Assembly (NCBI GenBank): GCA_902363395.1
Contig: CABIZZ010000002.1
Span: forward strand, 186,001-250,000
Reading direction: 5' to 3'
Length of the DNA: 64,000 nucleotides
Source of the DNA: Streptococcaceae bacterium
Lineage (GTDB): Bacteria > Bacillota > Bacilli > Lactobacillales > Streptococcaceae
The position numbers and the translations under genes are program-made. The notes beneath the pieces were generated by a model. The model did no database searches. It was not told where the DNA came from and saw nothing but the letters and a program-made list of their open reading frames with translations. How positions within the stretch are numbered: position 1 is the first letter of the stretch; the number at the start of each line of letters is the position of its first letter. Positions 47,685 to 56,614 of the stretch are shown piece by piece.

Positions 47685-50330
47685 TTAGATTTCTTCTTTT
47701 TTGATCAATTCTGTACGAATTTCTTGTGGCGCCAATAGTCCTGAATGAACTGGATATGGGCGTTCTAGTAAGTCAAGAATGGTTTGTTGTTTGTCAGACA
47801 CACGAACATTTTCTTGGCTCATATTGTAGTAACGAAGAACATAACCTTCTTCATTCTCAGCTACCTTAAAGGCTGTTGGGCAAACTTGTGGTAAGTTGAG
47901 TGCTGGATGGTTGAAAAGACTACCTATTGCTGCAACGCTACCTTCTTGTTTTGCAACTTGAAGAGCTGTAAATGGCACCTGGAAGGCTTTGGCACGACGG
48001 AAGGCTGAGAAACGATCCTGAGCCTGATGGCATTCTACTGCAAACTCAACTTCGATATCGCGCAAGCACTGGGCTTCTGGTGTTGGGAAGTAGCCCCAGT
48101 CACCGAGTTCCCCTGAAGCACGGAGAAGGGTTACAGCTATGGTGTCGTCTCCAAGAATTTCGTATTCATGCAATCCTTTGTTGGCTACGGTCACTCCTTT
48201 GACTTCGTCATACAAGCTGACAAAGGCTTGTTGGTGTTGTGGATTTTCAGGATTTTCCCAAGAAGCTGCTGGTTTATTTGGTCTTGTCACAACTTCATAG
48301 ATGCTTTCAGAATCATTGCTTGGACGAGTATTATGAGTTTTTACCAAGAGACGAATACGGTGGTCCTTGGCTGTATTGGTGAAGCGCGTCTTGAAGCGAA
48401 TTTGTGGGTCATCCACAAAGACGGTCATTTCCGTTTCTAGCGGGATGGTTATCAGCTCTTCTGAGCGGCTTGCCTTGCGGTTCATAAACTCGATGATGCC
48501 TCTTTGTTCCGCATCCAATTTTTCATCTGCGCTAACTGGAATAGTCAAGTCATGCTTGAGCAAGATTTTGGCATAGCGAGCATTATTTTCCAAGACCTCA
48601 TGAGCTTTCAGCTCCGCGTAGATTGGTTCCGTTCCTTTTGGTTGGAAGTAAATATATTCATTGCCAATATCACCACGGTCTTCGAAGCCAAGGAAGTCCT
48701 CATAAGCCTCATTGGTCGTCTTGTCGTAAAGGGTCAAGCCACCATCAATACTGAGGGTTACAAACGGTGTATCGAGAACCCCATTTTGGTAAATACCATC
48801 ATGATGGGAAGCTTTTCCTTCCAGAAGCTGGAAGGTGGTCCAAGAAAGAGGCGCCAGGTGAACCGGAACCGTCACGCGCACTTGACGCGCAATATAGGGT
48901 TGGCGGAATTTATCCTTAGGCAAGGTATAGCCAAAGCTTGCCCCCAAGTCTTCAATCTCAGCTTCTACAAGATGCCCCTCTAAATCCTCTACATGGTAGT
49001 CTGGCAAGGTCAAAGCCGCCATCTTCTTGAAGCCTTCTGTCGGATGCAATTCCTTAAATGGACAAACCGCTACATCGACAATCGTGCTGACAGTGTCCAC
49101 CTTGCTATGCAAGCCAGTGTTAATAACCGTAAAGAGGTGCTCACCCTGAGCTTTTTGAGTCGCAAGTTTAGCTTTCCATTCATTCAGAAGGTTGGTCTTA
49201 ACAAAGTTCCCCACTTGATTGACCTTGGCAAAACGAACTTCCATTTCCCGGTGAACTTCATCAATACTACAACCACAGATACTATCATGAGGTGCATTTT
49301 GTAAGAGTGTCTTCCAGGCATAGGTCAATTGATCCTTGTGGTTGTGCCCACCAGTAATGATGGTCAAAGGTTCCACCACTTGCTCGAGCAAGTTGCTGTT
49401 TTCTTGGAAGGCTTGTTTGAGGTAAACGCGTGAAGAAGAGGTATTGGCAAGGGTGTACCAGCCATCGGTTTCCTGACTGGTCAATTCTCCCGTAACTGTT
49501 GATAATTGCTCAGGAAGTGCACTTTCCACTGCTTGAACGTATTCATCAAAGGAACTATGAACAAAGGTCACATCAGGGAAGAGCTCATTGGCTACGCGAA
49601 TAGCTTCACTCAAGTTCCGTTGAACTGGTTGATGGTCACAGCCGTTCATCATCAACCATTGGTTGGTGGAGGCATAGTCACGGACGTCTGCCAATTTTTG
49701 TTTCCAGAAAGCCAAAGCTTCATCTTTATCCACTGGAATTTCGTTCCCGTTACTGTACCAGTTGGCAAAGAGAATACCCAGCACGCGGCTACCATCTGCC
49801 CCTTGCCAGTACATTTCAGAAAATTGAGAGGTGAACTGCTCATCTTCAAGGACTTGGTTGTCAAATCCGATTGGCTTCACTCCACGCCCAAAAGCTGCTA
49901 CGTGAATCCCTGATTTTTGAAGGATTTGAGGAGCTTGCCCCATATTTCCAAAGGTATCAGGGAAGTAACCAATCTGAGTAGATTTGCCCCATTTGGCGCA
50001 TTCAGCTTGTCCAATCAAGGTATTGCGGACGTTGGCTTCACTGGAGATTAGGTAATCATCCTGCAAGATATAGAAGGGACCAATCTTAAGCTTGCCTTCG
50101 TCGATATAACGCTGCACCTTGTCACGGTTTTCAGGGCAAATTTCTAAGTAGTCATCAAGGACGATGGTTTGGCCATCCAAGTGGAAACTTTTGAATTCAG
50201 GGTCATTTTCAAAAAGATCAAACAGATTGTCAAAGAGTTCCACCAATTGCATGCGGTGACTTTCAAAAGGTAGATACCACTCACGATCCCAGTGGCTGTG
50301 AGAGATAATATGTACAACAACATTTTCCAT
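47685..50330 (-). CDS. GH38 alpha-mannosidase
   Basis: This is an 881-residue cytoplasmic enzyme. GH38 signatures: ISHSHWDREWYLPFESH at the start (zinc ligands), GYFPDTFGNMGQAPQIL with the nucleophile Asp, and TGGHNHKDQLTYAW plus NAPHDSICGCSIDEVHREM in the central region. It hydrolyses alpha-1,3 or mixed alpha-mannosyl bonds of N-glycans; the pneumococcal orthologue favours alpha-1,3. It lies between the GH125 gene (separated by a repeat) and ROK. Confidence 0.95.
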   Translation of the reverse strand: MENVVVHIISHSHWDREWYLPFESHRMQLVELFDNLFDLFENDPEFKSFHLDGQTIVLDDYLEICPENRDKVQRYIDEGKLKIGPFYILQDDYLISSEANVRNTLIGQAECAKWGKSTQIGYFPDTFGNMGQAPQILQKSGIHVAAFGRGVKPIGFDNQVLEDEQFTSQFSEMYWQGADGSRVLGILFANWYSNGNEIPVDKDEALAFWKQKLADVRDYASTNQWLMMNGCDHQPVQRNLSEAIRVANELFPDVTFVHSSFDEYVQAVESALPEQLSTVTGELTSQETDGWYTLANTSSSRVYLKQAFQENSNLLEQVVEPLTIITGGHNHKDQLTYAWKTLLQNAPHDSICGCSIDEVHREMEVRFAKVNQVGNFVKTNLLNEWKAKLATQKAQGEHLFTVINTGLHSKVDTVSTIVDVAVCPFKELHPTEGFKKMAALTLPDYHVEDLEGHLVEAEIEDLGASFGYTLPKDKFRQPYIARQVRVTVPVHLAPLSWTTFQLLEGKASHHDGIYQNGVLDTPFVTLSIDGGLTLYDKTTNEAYEDFLGFEDRGDIGNEYIYFQPKGTEPIYAELKAHEVLENNARYAKILLKHDLTIPVSADEKLDAEQRGIIEFMNRKASRSEELITIPLETEMTVFVDDPQIRFKTRFTNTAKDHRIRLLVKTHNTRPSNDSESIYEVVTRPNKPAASWENPENPQHQQAFVSLYDEVKGVTVANKGLHEYEILGDDTIAVTLLRASGELGDWGYFPTPEAQCLRDIEVEFAVECHQAQDRFSAFRRAKAFQVPFTALQVAKQEGSVAAIGSLFNHPALNLPQVCPTAFKVAENEEGYVLRYYNMSQENVRVSDKQQTILDLLERPYPVHSGLLAPQEIRTELIKKEEI

Positions 50331-50420
50331 GAGTAAAACCTCATTCTAACTTAAATTTTTAATGTTTTAAATATAAACTTGTGATTCTAACAAGAATCAG
50401 TGAAGCTAAAGCGTGCTCCT

Positions 50421-50573
50421 TATACTCAATGAAAATCAAAGAGCAAACTAGGAAGCTAGCCGCAGGTTGCTCAAAGCACTGCTTTGAGGTTGTAGATAGA
50501 ACTGACGAAGTCAGTAACATATATACGGCAAGGCGAAGCTGACGTGGTTTGAAGAGATTTTCGAAGAGTATTA
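50421..50573. repeat. MITE-like mitis-group intergenic repeat (about 150 bp) between GH125 and GH38
   Basis: The ends TATACTCAATGAAAATC and GATTTTCGAAGAGTATTA are imperfect terminal inverted repeats flanked by TA. Internal palindromes include CAAAGCACTGCTTTG and ACTGACGAAGTCAGT. I recognise this as the frequent noncoding repeat of pneumococcus and relatives. Its end coincides with the GH125 stop codon TAA (50571-50573), so it lies within the glycosidase transcript. Confidence 0.85.
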
Positions 50574-51851
50574 GCGGATATCCAAGTAATCCAAGACTAA
50601 TTCACAGAACATCATGTTGGCCCAAGAGAACCATTCACGCGAATATTTGGTTGGATCATCCACGTGGAAACTTTCGTGCATGACACCTGTTCCACCATCG
50701 CAGGCAACCAACTGATCCAGCAAGAATTTCTTCTCAGCTTTATCTGTCGTTGTCAATCCTTGGATGGATAAAGCAATCGGCCAGATATAGCGATAGAAGG
50801 TATGAGAACTTCCGAGTCCGCTTGCGTACTTCCCTTCATAGAAGTAAGGGTTTTCAGAGCTCAAAATAGTCCGACGAGTAGCTTGGTAGACCTCATCGTC
50901 GATCGCGCAGTAGCCAAGATAAGGAGCAGCTAACAAACTTGGCACGTTTGGATCATCCATGATGCTAGCATTTCCCAAACCGTCTACCTCAAAGGCATAG
51001 ATCTTCTCGCCCTTGCTGTTAGTCGTGTAGGCGTAGTTTTCGATCCCTTCTTGAATCTCAGCTTGGAGGCGTTTGGCATCTGCAATGATACTCTCACTAT
51101 CAGCTAGATTCAATGTTGCAAAGATTTCTTGCACATAACCCAAGACAACCACTGCGAACATATTGGACGGAATTAAGTAGCTATACTGACAGCAGTCATC
51201 ACTTGGACGAAAGGCTGACCAGGTCATCCCTGTCACAGCAAAGTCAGGCCCAAAGCCGTCATTTACCAAGGTATCTTCCTTACGATCGGTATCACGGACG
51301 AAACGGTATGGTGAGTTATTATGGTCTTGCTCCACTGTCCAGAGATGAAGGATTTCCTTGGTCGCTGTGACAAAGGTTTCATCAAATTGGCTAGTCTCAC
51401 CAGTTTCCTTCCACAGGAGGTAAGCCAATTGCAAGGGATAGCAAAGCGAGTCCACTTCATACTTACGTTCCCAAATCCAGCCATTCAAATCGGTGTGGTC
51501 AGTCTCGTGGTGGCCTTTCCAGTTCTCCTCAATATTAAAAGAGTTAGCATAGGGATCCTTGAGGATCAAGGTCATCTGGCGCTTGACCAAACCAGCAATG
51601 GTCTGGCGCAAACGAGGGTCTCTTTTTGCCACATGAAGATAGGGTCTCAATTGAGCCGTTGAGTCACGCAACCACATGGCTGGGATGTCCCCTGTCAACA
51701 CAAAGGTTGACCCATCTTCTAAAATTTCAACTGTATTATCCAAAGTGTCTGTGTAGCAACGCTCAAACACATCCACCCACTCCAGGTACTCCTTGGCACG
51801 TTCTGCTACTTGGTCCAGCCATTCTCTGACGATTTCTTTTGAATAAGTCAT
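50571..51851 (-). CDS. GH125 exo-alpha-1,6-mannosidase
   Basis: This 426-residue soluble enzyme matches GH125 throughout: FVLTGDIPAMWLRDSTAQLRPYL near the N-terminus, WKGHHETDHTDLNGWIWERKYEVDSLCYPLQLAY, TGMTWSAFRPSDDCCQYSYLIPSNMFA, and GTGVMHESFHVDDPTKYSREWFSWANMMF near the end. The family is known for removing alpha-1,6-linked mannose from N-glycans in pneumococcus and Clostridium. First gene of the minus-strand glycosidase operon; AGGAAAAGGA precedes the ATG and TATAAT lies at 51935-51940. Confidence 0.95.
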   Translation of the reverse strand: MTYSKEIVREWLDQVAERAKEYLEWVDVFERCYTDTLDNTVEILEDGSTFVLTGDIPAMWLRDSTAQLRPYLHVAKRDPRLRQTIAGLVKRQMTLILKDPYANSFNIEENWKGHHETDHTDLNGWIWERKYEVDSLCYPLQLAYLLWKETGETSQFDETFVTATKEILHLWTVEQDHNNSPYRFVRDTDRKEDTLVNDGFGPDFAVTGMTWSAFRPSDDCCQYSYLIPSNMFAVVVLGYVQEIFATLNLADSESIIADAKRLQAEIQEGIENYAYTTNSKGEKIYAFEVDGLGNASIMDDPNVPSLLAAPYLGYCAIDDEVYQATRRTILSSENPYFYEGKYASGLGSSHTFYRYIWPIALSIQGLTTTDKAEKKFLLDQLVACDGGTGVMHESFHVDDPTKYSREWFSWANMMFCELVLDYLDIR

Positions 51852-51986
51852 TCCTTTTCCTCACACTTGTCGATTCTTTCCTATTCAGTATAAAAGATTT
51901 CAGATGGGAAATACATACGCAAATTATAGCCCTTTTTCTACAAACTTTTCTAGTTTTGAAAAAGACTTTCCCATTTGAGGGGCTTC

Positions 51987-51995
51987 TGCTAAAAT
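51987..51995 (+). promoter_or_regulatory. Extended -10 promoter of the GH92 gene
   Basis: TGCTAAAAT fits TG-N-TAAAAT. It lies about 50 bases before the GH92 ATG. The GH125 promoter faces the other way in the same intergenic region. Confidence 0.55.
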
Positions 51996-52044
51996 AAAGA
52001 AAGAAACGGGCTTGAAGGCCCTAGTATGACACAGGAGGTCCCGC

Positions 52045-54123
52045 ATGAAGACCGATATTACTCACATTGATACCCGCTTAGGAACAGACAATCACTCAGC
52101 TTATTCTAACGGCAACACCCTCCCTTACACAGGAGTTCCTTTTGGGATGAATTATTTCCTCCCACAGACGACACATGAACAGGGGGCTTGGTTTTTCAAC
52201 CCCAACCTTCCTATCTTTCAAGGTATTCGCTTGACTCATCAGCCTAGCCCTTGGATTGGAGATTTTTCCTGGTGTCTCCTCACCCCACTAACAGACATTC
52301 CGACTCAAGAAGACCTCTATTTCAGACAGAGCAGTTACCGGGTCCAAGAAGCTGTCTTTCAGCCCCATTATTTAGCCCTCACCTCAGAGCGCTATCAAAT
52401 CCACACAGAGCTGACCCCCAGCCTCTACGGGGCCATTCTCCGCTTTAGAGGGCCGTCTGCACTTTCACTGGCCATTCATTGCCCAAATGGACTAGCTGAA
52501 GTAGAATTCAGAGAAACGAATCTACATTTCCACATCCTAGACCAAAATCATACCGACCAACAAACCTATCCTTTCTATCTTCATGTCGAATTTGACCAGG
52601 CCATCACTCGCACTCACTGGCTAGGACAGGATTTGATCCTAGAATTTGACAGCCCTAGGCTAGAAGCTCGATTAGGCACTTCCTTTATCAACCCTGAGTT
52701 GGCCAAATCTCACCTTCCTACAGCTAGCTTTGAAGAGATGAAAGAAAAAGCGGGCTGCAAGTGGCAAGAGCTAATGGATCGATTTGACATTTTAGATACG
52801 GGCGGAGAGGATCGAACCTTTTTCGATCACTGTCTCTACCGTAGTCTGCTCTTTCCTCAGACTTGTTATGAAGTGACCCCTGAGGGGAAAGCAGTCCATC
52901 GCGATTTCGCCCACAACCGCATTCAAGAAGGAAAATACTTCACGAGTTTGGGCTTCTGGGATCTTTTTCGGACTACCTTTCCTCTCTATAGCCTAGCCTA
53001 TCCTGAGCTCTACCAAGAATTTCTCGAAGGCTTCCTCAGCCATTACCGGGATACCGGTTTCCTCCCTAAATGGCTAGCGCCGGACGAAAGAGGAATGATG
53101 CCTGGAACCCTCATTGACGGGGTCATTGCCGATGCTATTCAAAAAGGCCTGGCTCCCGACCTCCACACGGAGCTTTTTGAAGCTATGCTGGATACAGCTA
53201 GGAAGGAAGACCCAAATGGTCATTACGGTCGACGAGGAGCTAAAGAATACAAGGAGTTAGGCTATCTATCAACTGACTATCACGAAAGCGTGAGTCACAC
53301 CATCGACTTCTCCTATAGCGATTTTTGTATCGCCCAAACTGCCCAGCTACTTGGCAAGGAAGAGTTGGCCAAAGAATATACCCAGTCTAGTCTTTCCTAT
53401 CGAACTCTCTTTGATCCAGAAACAGGTTATATCCGGGCCAAAGATAAGAAAGGTCATTTCAGACCAGACTTCTCGCCCATCAGTTGGGGACGCGACTATG
53501 CAGAGTGCTCTGCCATTCAGGCAACCTTAGGCGCCCTTCACGACATTGAGGGCCTCAAGCAACTCTTTGGAGGAGAAGAAGACTTCACCCACTACTTAAC
53601 TCGACTAGCCACTCAAGCACCGCATTATGAGGTGACAGGCTATGGCTACGAAATTCATGAAATGAGTGAGATGGCCCAAGTTCCTTTTGGGCAAATTGCC
53701 ATTTCAAACCAACCGAGTTTTCACATCCCCTATCTCTTCCGCTATAGCCAACACCCAGAATACACTAGCATCCTGATCCAAGCCCTTCGCAAAGAAGCCT
53801 TCCAGCCAAGCTTTCAAGCCTTTCCAGGAGATGAGGATAATGGCAGCCTATCCTCTTGGTATATCTGGTCGGTTTTAGGACTCTATCCAACTTGTCCAGG
53901 CAAGCCAGTCTATGACCTAGGAATTCCCCTCTTCAAACACTTGCGCCTCTATCTCCCTCAAGAGAAAAAATGGCTGCATATCCATAGCACAGCTCACACA
54001 GCCCAGGCACACTTTCTTCAAGATGTTTTTCTTGATGGAAAAAGGATCGACAGAGTGAGCCACCAAGAGCTCTTGAAAGCGGAGAAGCTAAACTTCCACC
54101 TTTCTTGGCTCCCTAAAATCTAA
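52045..54123 (+). CDS. GH92 alpha-1,2-mannosidase
   Basis: This is a 692-residue enzyme with no signal peptide, so it is cytoplasmic. The N-terminal GH92 pattern is DNHSAYSNGNTLPYTGVPFGM, the barrel has YFTSLGFWDLFRTTFPLYSL and ESVSHTIDFSYSDFCIAQTA, and the C-terminal signature is FPGDEDNGSLSSWYIWSVLGLYP. GH92 enzymes are calcium-dependent inverting exo-alpha-mannosidases acting mostly on alpha-1,2 bonds of high-mannose glycans. It is divergent from the GH125 operon and behind AGGAGG. With GH38 and GH125 it completes removal of alpha-1,2, alpha-1,3 and alpha-1,6 mannose. Confidence 0.95.
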   Translation: MKTDITHIDTRLGTDNHSAYSNGNTLPYTGVPFGMNYFLPQTTHEQGAWFFNPNLPIFQGIRLTHQPSPWIGDFSWCLLTPLTDIPTQEDLYFRQSSYRVQEAVFQPHYLALTSERYQIHTELTPSLYGAILRFRGPSALSLAIHCPNGLAEVEFRETNLHFHILDQNHTDQQTYPFYLHVEFDQAITRTHWLGQDLILEFDSPRLEARLGTSFINPELAKSHLPTASFEEMKEKAGCKWQELMDRFDILDTGGEDRTFFDHCLYRSLLFPQTCYEVTPEGKAVHRDFAHNRIQEGKYFTSLGFWDLFRTTFPLYSLAYPELYQEFLEGFLSHYRDTGFLPKWLAPDERGMMPGTLIDGVIADAIQKGLAPDLHTELFEAMLDTARKEDPNGHYGRRGAKEYKELGYLSTDYHESVSHTIDFSYSDFCIAQTAQLLGKEELAKEYTQSSLSYRTLFDPETGYIRAKDKKGHFRPDFSPISWGRDYAECSAIQATLGALHDIEGLKQLFGGEEDFTHYLTRLATQAPHYEVTGYGYEIHEMSEMAQVPFGQIAISNQPSFHIPYLFRYSQHPEYTSILIQALRKEAFQPSFQAFPGDEDNGSLSSWYIWSVLGLYPTCPGKPVYDLGIPLFKHLRLYLPQEKKWLHIHSTAHTAQAHFLQDVFLDGKRIDRVSHQELLKAEKLNFHLSWLPKI

Positions 54124-54127
54124 AAAA

Positions 54128-54160
54128 GAATGAAGAGTAGGAGACTCTTCATTCTTTTTT
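54128..54160. terminator. Bidirectional terminator of GH92 and the lipoprotein gene
   Basis: GAATGAAGAGT pairs with ACTCTTCATTC and is followed by six T; an A-run precedes it. Confidence 0.92.
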
Positions 54161-54176
54161 ATTTCAGTTATACTAG

Positions 54177-54722
54177 CTAGTCACCGACCCTATAGAGGAA
54201 AGAACCTTGTTCCGTAAAACTGTACATCCCAGTTCCGGTCCAGAGACGGTCCTTATTAACATCAGAATCATCATGGAAGATGACTTCACCATTTTCGTCC
54301 GTTTGGTCATCAATCGTAAGCCCAGCAGGGATGAATTCCATCAAAAATCCTCCTGTGACTCCTCCGTAGACTCCTCCTGAAACAGTTCCATAGTCTGTCA
54401 AGGAAAGACCATAAGACTCATATTCGTTAGAGACCAAACCATTTTGATCAAAGACGAGTTTATTCCCCTTATCATCTTGCCAGACACCAGCTACGCTACT
54501 ATAATCCCCTTGAGCGATTGCTTCAATATCCATCTTTGTTTTCTCTTTCTTATCACTCGAACTCTCAGCTTTCTTTGTTTCACTAGTAGCTGAGCTATCC
54601 TTCGATTGACGAACTGTACTTTCTTTACTTTCAGATCCTGTTTCCTGCTTTTTATCACCACAGGCTCCAAGGAAAAATAGTAGAGCAGAAAGCAACAATA
54701 GCAAACGATACTTTTTCATCAT
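54177..54722 (-). CDS. Secreted lipoprotein of unknown function
   Basis: This 181-residue protein starts at ATG 54722 behind GGGGAG. The signal peptide LLLLLSALLFFLGACG has a lipobox with the Cys near residue 22. A Ser/Lys/Glu-rich linker runs to about residue 65. A compact beta-rich domain follows (AGVWQDDKGNKLVFDQNGLVS, SGGVYGGVTGGFLMEFIPAG, DRLWTGTGMYSF). This resembles small lipoproteins common in mitis-group streptococci. It stands alone between GH92 and adcA. Confidence 0.75.
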   Translation of the reverse strand: MMKKYRLLLLLSALLFFLGACGDKKQETGSESKESTVRQSKDSSATSETKKAESSSDKKEKTKMDIEAIAQGDYSSVAGVWQDDKGNKLVFDQNGLVSNEYESYGLSLTDYGTVSGGVYGGVTGGFLMEFIPAGLTIDDQTDENGEVIFHDDSDVNKDRLWTGTGMYSFTEQGSFLYRVGD

Positions 54723-54805
54723 GAATCTCCCCATCTTCAATCTATTCTATAAGCCTAATTTTATCCTTTTTCTAGCAATTTGACAAGTTTCTGTTACTAT
54801 CAAAA

Positions 54806-54827
54806 AAGGAACCAACTGGTTCCTTCT
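54806..54827 (-). terminator. Palindrome AAGGAACC/GGTTCCTT, first copy (functional terminator)
   Basis: The stem AAGGAACC-aact-GGTTCCTT is followed on minus by a T-run. The same 22 bases recur at 55077-55098, immediately after adcA but without a T-run. This copy therefore probably is the original adcA terminator, displaced by inserted sequence. Confidence 0.6.
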
Positions 54828-54914
54828 TGAATGCAGACAAACTATTGTTTTACATAAAACAGCTAGATGATTTTCAAAAAATGATTATATTTTTTAGTAA
54901 TTTAAGAAGATAAA

Positions 54915-55050
54915 AAACTTTCCGCTGTGAGAAAAGTGCCTGAAACAGAGTTGTTTCAGGCACTCGGGAGTTTTGGAACCTTAGATCCAAAACTAAGTCA
55001 TGGAACTTCTTCGAAGTTCGCTGACGTCCGTACTCACCTAAGGAAAGTTT
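54915..55050. repeat. 136-bp repeat element with terminal inverted repeats between adcA and the lipoprotein gene
   Basis: The ends AAACTTTCC (54915-54923) and GGAAAGTTT (55042-55050) are inverted, and TGAG/CTCA just inside also pair. Within it AGTGCCTGAAACA pairs with TGTTTCAGGCACT to form a strong hairpin (54935-54965), and GGAACTTCTTCGAAGTTC is palindromic. No open frame. The whole 54723-55106 gap otherwise holds only the duplicated palindromes. Confidence 0.65.
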
Positions 55051-55076
55051 CTAAAATTACTTTGTCTTCAATCTGA

Positions 55077-55098
55077 AAGGAACCAACTGGTTCCTTCT
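55077..55098 (-). repeat. Second copy of the AAGGAACC palindrome
   Basis: Identical over 22 bases to 54806-54827, directly after the adcA stop. The two copies flank the 136-bp element as direct repeats. Confidence 0.8.
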
Positions 55099-55106
55099 CT
55101 ATTTGA

Positions 55107-56606
55107 TTAGTGGGCCAACATTTCCTGCGCAATTTCGAATCCGGATAAGTCACTTGGGTAGTAAGTAGGCCAATTTTCCAATTCCTTATAAAGAGCCTCT
55201 TGGCTTTCCCCACCGAAGAAAATATGGAAGTGAGCTGCCTTATTAGGAGCAATTTGATGGTCACTGAATTGAACATACTTGAATTCACCCGCATTCGGAT
55301 CAGTTGCTTCAAAGAGATACCGCACTCCACGATTCCCTTTTGTATAGGTTAGCGTATGCTTCCCAGCATAGCGGTATTCGAACTTCTTCTCTTCGCCATT
55401 CTTATAGAAGGTCATGGTTTTGTCTGTAATGACAATCCGGTCGACATCTGTTTTATAACCTGTGGTGTAGTAGGCTTTATACTCTTCAGCTGTTTTGGAC
55501 TTGGTTAATTTAGCTTTGTAGTCAAAGACTTGATCCAAGGTTCCATCTTTTTGATAAGGATACACAGACTGCCAATCACCTACATAGTCTGAAAGAGTTC
55601 GGTCCTTAATAGCACTGTCCTCAAAGTAGCCATTAGCTACTGTTTTGGTGTCTTCTTCCTCTTCTGGAGCGATTTCTTTTCCAGCTTGAGTCGTTGTTAA
55701 CTCCAAAGATTTGAGGTTAGCTCCCATGATAGAGATGTAGTCTTCACCATCTTTCATCTGCTGATCTGTCAAACTCTCTAATGGATTCAAAACAGCTAGA
55801 TCCACACCGGTTTCAGCAGACAAGGTTTTCGATAAGGATTTAGAAGCATTTTCTTCAAAGTAGATGACCTTGATGTCATTCTTCTTGATGTACTCTGTCA
55901 ATTCACTCAAGCGAGTCGCAGACGGTTCACTATCTGGTGACAAACCTGAGATAGAGACTTGATTCAAGCCATAGTCCAGGGCCAAATAACGGAAAGCTGC
56001 GTGTTGAGTAACAAAGTTTTTCTGTTTCGCTTCAGATAAGCTCTTCGTATAGCTGTCATCCAATTTTTTCAACTTGGCAATATAGGCATCCGCATTAGCT
56101 GTAAAGCTAGCCTTTTTATCTGGGTACTGTTTCACCAGTTGATCACGAATCGTTTCCACCATTTTTATGGCTCTCTGCGGAGAAAGCCAGACATGGGGAT
56201 CGTAGTCATGATGGTGTTCTTCGCCTCCCTCATGGTCATGCTCTTCTTCACCACCTGGTAAAAGCAGCATATTTTCCGTCGCTTTGACAACCTTGGTTTT
56301 CTTGCCATCCATTGATTTCAACAACTGAGGCACCCACGTTTCCATGTTCTCGTTCTCATAGACAAAGACATCTGACTCTTGGATTTTTGCACGACCCTTG
56401 GCGGACAATTCAAAATCATGTGGTTCCGAACCAGACCCGATCAAGAGCTCCACATCTCCCTCGTCTCCAACGACTTGCTTAGTAAATTCATAGACAGGAT
56501 AGAAAGTAGTCATGACTTTCAATTTCCCTGACTGATTTTGACCACCACTACAAGCTACTAACAGAAGACTACAAAAGGCTAATACCAGCCATGCAAGTTT
56601 TTTCAT
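55107..56606 (-). CDS. adcA: Zinc-binding lipoprotein AdcA with C-terminal ZinT domain
   Basis: This is a 499-residue lipoprotein with lipobox LVACSG near residue 19. The cluster A-I binding protein domain spans about 25-310, with a His-rich loop (EEHDHEGGEEHHHDYDPH) that captures zinc. The ZinT-like domain fills residues 330-499 (LSDYVGDWQSVYPY, KAAHFHIFFG), a fusion typical of streptococcal AdcA. It delivers zinc to AdcB/AdcC. Last gene of the operon, 8 bases behind adcB. Confidence 0.96.
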   Translation of the reverse strand: MKKLAWLVLAFCSLLLVACSGGQNQSGKLKVMTTFYPVYEFTKQVVGDEGDVELLIGSGSEPHDFELSAKGRAKIQESDVFVYENENMETWVPQLLKSMDGKKTKVVKATENMLLLPGGEEEHDHEGGEEHHHDYDPHVWLSPQRAIKMVETIRDQLVKQYPDKKASFTANADAYIAKLKKLDDSYTKSLSEAKQKNFVTQHAAFRYLALDYGLNQVSISGLSPDSEPSATRLSELTEYIKKNDIKVIYFEENASKSLSKTLSAETGVDLAVLNPLESLTDQQMKDGEDYISIMGANLKSLELTTTQAGKEIAPEEEEDTKTVANGYFEDSAIKDRTLSDYVGDWQSVYPYQKDGTLDQVFDYKAKLTKSKTAEEYKAYYTTGYKTDVDRIVITDKTMTFYKNGEEKKFEYRYAGKHTLTYTKGNRGVRYLFEATDPNAGEFKYVQFSDHQIAPNKAAHFHIFFGGESQEALYKELENWPTYYPSDLSGFEIAQEMLAH

Positions 56607-56614
56607 AAGATCAC

